Shown: positions 5,783 to 9,137 of the stretch, piece by piece | Position numbering within the stretch: position 1 is the first letter of the stretch | Layout of the letters: each line of letters begins with the position of its first letter | Assembly (NCBI GenBank): GCA_035455265.1 | Contig: DATIFK010000123.1 | Coordinates: 1 to 9,137, forward strand | Direction of reading: 5' to 3' | Length of the DNA stretch: 9,137 nt | From: MGOM01 sp035455265 | GTDB lineage: Bacteria > Chloroflexota > Anaerolineae > Anaerolineales > E44-bin32 | Made by a program: the position numbers and the translations under genes | The notes under the pieces: generated by a model | Told to the model about the DNA's origin: nothing | What the model saw: only the letters and a program-made list of their open reading frames with translations | Databases searched by the model: none

Positions 5783-7317
5783 GGGCCGTACCCGTAGACG
5801 ACGGCGCCAGCGTAGATGCGCAGGGGGCTGACCTCGAGCCGGTCGATCGCTTCGGATTCCTCGTCGGACGGCTCGCCGAAGACGACGAGGACCGCCCCGC
5901 CCTCCAGTCGGCTGCGCGCCAGATCGATCTGCTGTTGGTAGTCTTCCCGGAAGGTCTGCTGGTACTGATCGAACTTGATCGGCATCATGTAGGCGGGCCG
6001 GTCCGTCAGGTAGTAGACCATCTCCGGGTTGTCGGTGATGACGACCGGCGCGGCCTCCAGGTCGGCGGCGAGGTCGGTCCACTCGGTGCGGATGTTGGTG
6101 AAGCCGATCGCGTTCGTCGAATCTCGCGCGAACGCCAGGCTCTCCTGGACATTCGTCGCCAGGCTGACGGCGATCCACACTGCGGCCAGGACGCCCAGCG
6201 GCCATCGGGCCCAGCCGGCAGGCAAGGCGCGGGTGTAGGCTGTAACCTCCAGCAGGACGATCAGGACGAAGAGCGGAGTCAGATAGCGCAGGATGCCGTC
6301 GTAGGTCGTGGCGGCGTCGAGGAAGAGCGAGTTGAATGCGAGCACGGCAACATAGGCCGGGACGAGGAGGAACAGCAGCCAGGGCAGGACGTCTCTGCCA
6401 GGTTCGGCGTCGCCGCCCGGTCGCCTGCCACGGAGCTCCTTCGCCAGGAGGAGTATGGGCCCCACGGCCAAGGCTGCCAACGCCACGAGTCCGCGAACAG
6501 CCCTCGACAGGACGAGCGCTTCCGGGATGACCCATGTCGTCGGCTCGAACAGAAAAACGCGCAGCGCCTCAGGACGAAACGCATGGAAGCGGATCTGGCG
6601 ATTGGCCAGCCCGGCCCCACCCACGACTTGATTGCGCATCATCCACAAGACGAACGGCAGCCCCGCCAGCAGGCAGAACACAGCCGCTCGGCCCAGCCGC
6701 TCCCGGCGTGAGCCGGCGCCCCACAGCAGAATCCCCAATCCACCGACGGGCACGAGGCTGACGCCGACGTAGCGCGCCAAGCCGGCCATCCCGGCCGCCA
6801 AGCCGGCGACGACCAGCGGAGCCCATCGGCCCGTGCGCAGGTGGATGACCAGGGCCTGAAGGGCGACCAGCATCAAGAAGATGAACACGGCCTCGCTCAT
6901 GAGCCAGGCGTGCCATTTGACAACGTTGGGCGCCACCAGGACGAGGGCGCCGCCCAGCAAGCCGATCCAGCGGGATCGAGCAGCCGTTGCGATGAGATTC
7001 GCGACGAGGACGAGGCTCCCGCCGAACACTAGAGCGTTGAGGACGCGCACCCCGGCGTACATGTCGATGCCGACGAGCCCAAATCCGGCAAGCACGAAGG
7101 ACAGGAATGGGGCGAATCCCGTCTCGGGGAACACCTCCCCGCCGCCCGACAACCGCGAGAAGCCGTTCCCCGCGAGCAGATTGCGGGCTCCCATGACGTA
7201 GCGGACGGAATCCCCGCGAATGGCCGGCCCGGTCCGCATGGCGTAGAGCTCCAGGGCCATACCGGCCGCCGCCAGAAGCACGAGCGACCACGTGAACCAC
7301 GAAATGCGCGACTTCAT
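5779..7317 (-). CDS. Multi-pass membrane glycosyltransferase, GT-C fold (PMT/ArnT-like)
   Basis: A 512-residue integral membrane protein with about ten or more hydrophobic segments between residues 6 and 390 and a soluble C-terminal tail of about 120 residues. The layout suits GT-C enzymes, which use polyprenyl-phosphate sugars on the periplasmic side. RGDSVRY at 34-40 places an Asp (D36) in the first periplasmic loop, where the GT-C catalytic acid normally sits. WLMSEAVF at 138-145 and RYLTPLF at 344-350 resemble conserved GT-C segments. I chose the ATG at 7317, which begins MKSRISWF, because the hydrophobic signal-anchor starts there. The frame stays open far upstream, but that part overlaps ST3 and is Ser/Arg/Pro-rich shadow sequence. 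It lies 22 nt after ST3, and its TGA overlaps the next ATG as ATGA, so translation is probably coupled. It may glycosylate a lipid-linked oligosaccharide; a Wzy-like polymerase role is less likely but not excluded. Confidence 0.75.
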   Translation of the reverse strand: MKSRISWFTWSLVLLAAAGMALELYAMRTGPAIRGDSVRYVMGARNLLAGNGFSRLSGGGEVFPETGFAPFLSFVLAGFGLVGIDMYAGVRVLNALVFGGSLVLVANLIATAARSRWIGLLGGALVLVAPNVVKWHAWLMSEAVFIFLMLVALQALVIHLRTGRWAPLVVAGLAAGMAGLARYVGVSLVPVGGLGILLWGAGSRRERLGRAAVFCLLAGLPFVLWMMRNQVVGGAGLANRQIRFHAFRPEALRVFLFEPTTWVIPEALVLSRAVRGLVALAALAVGPILLLAKELRGRRPGGDAEPGRDVLPWLLFLLVPAYVAVLAFNSLFLDAATTYDGILRYLTPLFVLIVLLEVTAYTRALPAGWARWPLGVLAAVWIAVSLATNVQESLAFARDSTNAIGFTNIRTEWTDLAADLEAAPVVITDNPEMVYYLTDRPAYMMPIKFDQYQQTFREDYQQQIDLARSRLEGGAVLVVFGEPSDEESEAIDRLEVSPLRIYAGAVVYGYGP

Positions 7318-7339
7318 TTTGTCCGTGGTGTGGGGTTCA

Positions 7340-8428
7340 TCATGGGCCGAGATAGCCGAAACTCTTGAGGGCCTCGCCGGCGCGCCGCTCGAAGAGATCG
7401 GCATCCGCCTGGGTGAACAGGCTCTGCCAGCCGCCGTGAGTCCCGCGGGGCAAGGCGCGAACGAAGGCGAAGGGTGATGTCTGGTGCCAGTCCGCTTCGG
7501 GGTTCTGCCGGATCTGGCCGGCGATGGCGGCCTCCAACTCGGCCGGCCCCGCGCCCACCTCGAGGAACGACCACAATCCTCGCAGTACCGGGTACGGATT
7601 CGCCAGCAGGTCTTCGTAGCGGATGACGGCGAATCGATCGCCGAAGAGCCGCTTGCCCGCGGCGGCGCTTTCGCGGACGGACTCGGCCCAGCGGCCGGCG
7701 GCCGAATCGAGCCACTTGGCCGTGAAGATGGACCGCTTCCGATCGAGGAAGGGAGCCGGATCCTGAATGAAGGCCTGGCGGACCTGCCGGTCGGCGCGGT
7801 CGAGGGACTCCGGCTGATCGATGAAGGCCTGGATCCGTTTCGACAGAACGGTGTCTCGCCCATCGCGCACGATGTAGATCAGGCGGGCGTCGGGGTAGAC
7901 CGCCGAGAGCCACGTCACGGCCTCGACGCCGTTTTCGTTGGGAGACTTGTCGCCGACGGTGCCCTTGCCGGCTTGCTCGGCGCCCCGTTCCAGGAGGGTG
8001 TCGCAACAGACTCTCAGCAACGCCGCCGTGGGATCCCATCCAGAAGTCCAGCGGTTGCTCGGATGGCGCAGCCAGTGGCGGAACGTCGGCGAGGTGAAGT
8101 AGGGGACCGGACCCCTCTCACTGAAGAATTGTGTCTGCCATTCGCAGTGGACGTCGGGGTGGAGGCGGATCAGCCGCGCCAGGAAGCTGGTTCCGGACCG
8201 GGCGTGGCCGAAGATGAAGAACTTGGGTCGCGGGAACCTGCGCCGGATGCTCTCGAGTTCCTCGGGCGGGATGGGCTCGAGATCACGTCCTTGGCCGAGG
8301 CGGATACGTCCCTGGAACAGCCAGCGCGCCACCCGATGGCGCAGGGCTTGCATGGCCGATGGGCGGCGGCCCTCAGCCCGGGGCGCCGTCCGGTCACCTG
8401 TCGACGGCCTGTCGCCCGTCTCAGTCAT
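7340..8428 (-). CDS. PAPS-dependent sulfotransferase (ST3)
   Basis: A 362-residue cytosolic sulfotransferase predicted to move sulfate from PAPS to a hydroxyl or amino group of a sugar or other acceptor. The 5'-phosphosulfate-binding loop GHARSGTSFL is at residues 74-83. DKSP is at 160-163, the 3'-phosphate-binding segment YIVRDGRDTVLS at 185-196, and RYEDLLANP at 270-278. This order matches the bacterial Sulfotransfer_1/3 families. Residues 1-25 are charged, low in complexity and probably not part of the fold; a second Met at position 26 (MQALRHRV) is an alternative start. Neither Met has a clear Shine-Dalgarno. The gene sits directly downstream of the PAPS-making gene and 22 nt before the GT-C gene, consistent with one operon. 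It differs from ST1 and ST2: it lacks their three-Cys motif and their PTHSV-GNP motif. The acceptor cannot be read from sequence. Confidence 0.9.
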   Translation of the reverse strand: MTETGDRPSTGDRTAPRAEGRRPSAMQALRHRVARWLFQGRIRLGQGRDLEPIPPEELESIRRRFPRPKFFIFGHARSGTSFLARLIRLHPDVHCEWQTQFFSERGPVPYFTSPTFRHWLRHPSNRWTSGWDPTAALLRVCCDTLLERGAEQAGKGTVGDKSPNENGVEAVTWLSAVYPDARLIYIVRDGRDTVLSKRIQAFIDQPESLDRADRQVRQAFIQDPAPFLDRKRSIFTAKWLDSAAGRWAESVRESAAAGKRLFGDRFAVIRYEDLLANPYPVLRGLWSFLEVGAGPAELEAAIAGQIRQNPEADWHQTSPFAFVRALPRGTHGGWQSLFTQADADLFERRAGEALKSFGYLGP

Positions 8429-8510
8429 GCTCGGCGAAGTCCGTCAGCCCACCCGGCGCTCGGAGCATTGTCATCCCATCTCCGACGGTCGCGGCCCCCG
8501 ATGCCGCCCG

Positions 8511-9137
8511 TCACGCCTCTTCAGCTGCGGCTTCGGCGCGGATGAAGCCGCGCGAGGCCAGGAAGTCGAGGATCCGGCGTGCGTTCGCTTCGGGATCGGT
8601 TCGGACCGTTTCCATGACGATCTCGGCGTTCTCGGGCGGCTCGTAGGGGTCATCGATGCCGGTGAACCCTTTGATCTCGCCGCGACGCGCCTTGGCGTAC
8701 ATGCCTTTGGTGTCGCGGGACTCGCACACTTCGAGCGGCGTGTCCATGAAGACCTCGACGAAGTGGTCCGACCCGACCATGTTGCGCACGTCGTTGCGCG
8801 TCGCCCGGTAGGGGCTGACGGCGGCGCACAACACAACGCCTCCGTGGCGAACGATCTCGGAGGCGACGAAGCCGATGCGCCGGATGTTCGTGTCGCGGTC
8901 CTCGGCGCTGAAGCCCAGCCCCTTGGACAGATGGGTGCGGACGACGTCGCCGTCGAGGACGGTCACCTGGCGGCCATGCTCGAGCAGCAGCGTCGTCAGG
9001 ACCTCGGCGGTGGTCGACTTGCCCGCACCGCTCAGTCCGGTGAACCAGACGCAAACGCCCTGCCGGTGGCGCGGCGGGTAGGTCTCGGCCAGGATGTCGG
9101 CGACCTCCTCGCGGGTGAACCAGCCGGGGAGCGGGCG
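8511..9137 (-). CDS. cysC: Adenylylsulfate (APS) kinase domain, 5' end cut by the window edge; probably the C-terminal part of a bifunctional ATP sulfurylase/APS kinase
   Basis: It phosphorylates adenylylsulfate with ATP to give PAPS, the donor used by the sulfotransferases downstream. The frame stays open to the right edge, leaving 208 visible residues. The P-loop GLSGAGKST is at visible residues 34-42, the DGD motif at 62-64, then HLSKGLGFS at 69-77 and DRDTNIRRIGF at 80-90. The lid region containing KGMYAKARRGEIKGFTG follows. About 30 residues precede the catalytic core and include WFTREEVADIL and TYPPRHRQG. In my knowledge of the family, such a linker is typical of proteins with an N-terminal ATP sulfurylase domain rather than of short stand-alone CysC; that fusion is inferred, since the N-terminal domain lies outside the window. 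An internal GTG at 8966 is not a believable start because it falls after the P-loop. It is the most upstream gene seen, 82 nt before ST3. Confidence 0.93.
   Translation of the reverse strand, partial: RPLPGWFTREEVADILAETYPPRHRQGVCVWFTGLSGAGKSTTAEVLTTLLLEHGRQVTVLDGDVVRTHLSKGLGFSAEDRDTNIRRIGFVASEIVRHGGVVLCAAVSPYRATRNDVRNMVGSDHFVEVFMDTPLEVCESRDTKGMYAKARRGEIKGFTGIDDPYEPPENAEIVMETVRTDPEANARRILDFLASRGFIRAEAAAEEA

Noticed and set aside
5783..6535. N-terminal extension of the GT4 protein upstream of 5782
   Set aside because: It is the shadow of the GT-C gene, Arg/Pro-rich without a fold; the ATGA overlap gives a better start.
5935..6711. 258-residue plus-strand open frame rich in Arg, Gln and Gly
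   Set aside because: Antisense of the GT-C gene; composition is what reverse-complemented hydrophobic codons produce.
7318..7863. N-terminal extension of the GT-C protein upstream of 7317
   Set aside because: Ser/Arg/Pro-rich shadow of ST3; the signal-anchor begins at the 7317 ATG.
8429..8510. Terminator or promoter between the APS kinase and ST3 genes
   Set aside because: No stable hairpin with a T-run and no convincing -35/-10 pair could be seen in these 82 nt.
7484..8545. 353-residue plus-strand open frame opposite ST3
   Set aside because: Antisense shadow of a high-GC gene; no recognisable fold, and the minus strand carries clear sulfotransferase motifs throughout.

Overview
The window is a single block of minus-strand genes in a GC-rich (roughly mid-60s %) bacterial genome. 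It reads from right to left as one dense cluster for making and sulfating a cell-surface or exported polysaccharide. The gene content suggests a free-living Gram-negative soil or aquatic bacterium. Short heptanucleotide repeat arrays like those here are familiar from cyanobacteria (STRR repeats) and also turn up in other high-GC phyla, so I cannot place the phylum from the sequence alone.

Layout in transcription order (high to low coordinates): the 3' end of an APS kinase gene, probably the C-terminal half of a bifunctional sulfate adenylyltransferase/APS kinase, is cut by the right edge (8511-9137). A sulfotransferase follows (ST3, 7340-8428), then a multi-pass GT-C-type membrane glycosyltransferase (5779-7317). 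A GT4-type cytosolic glycosyltransferase comes next, coupled by an ATGA overlap (4538-5782), and then a Wzx-like flippase overlapping it by 26 nt (3025-4563). After a 152-nt spacer filled with two heptamer arrays lies a second sulfotransferase (ST2, 1931-2872). A 235-nt spacer holds a third heptamer array and the decayed start of another sulfotransferase gene. A WecG/TagA/CpsF glycosyltransferase (892-1695) and a third sulfotransferase (ST1, 1-888, cut by the left edge) complete the window. A fourth heptamer array lies across the wecG-like stop codon and the ST1 start codon.

How the genes fit together: APS kinase makes PAPS, the sulfate donor. Three sulfotransferases of two subfamilies can place sulfate on sugars. 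The GT4, GT26 and GT-C enzymes can build or modify the repeat unit, and the flippase can move lipid-linked units across the inner membrane. No initiating phosphoglycosyltransferase, polymerase, chain-length regulator or outer-membrane exporter is visible, so the cluster probably extends beyond the window.

The least ordinary signal is the set of 7-nt tandem arrays placed at the borders of the ST1/ST2 sulfotransferase genes. They carry the start codons of both genes, and the ST remnant also starts inside one such unit. This suggests that repeats and sulfotransferase modules have been duplicated and deleted together.
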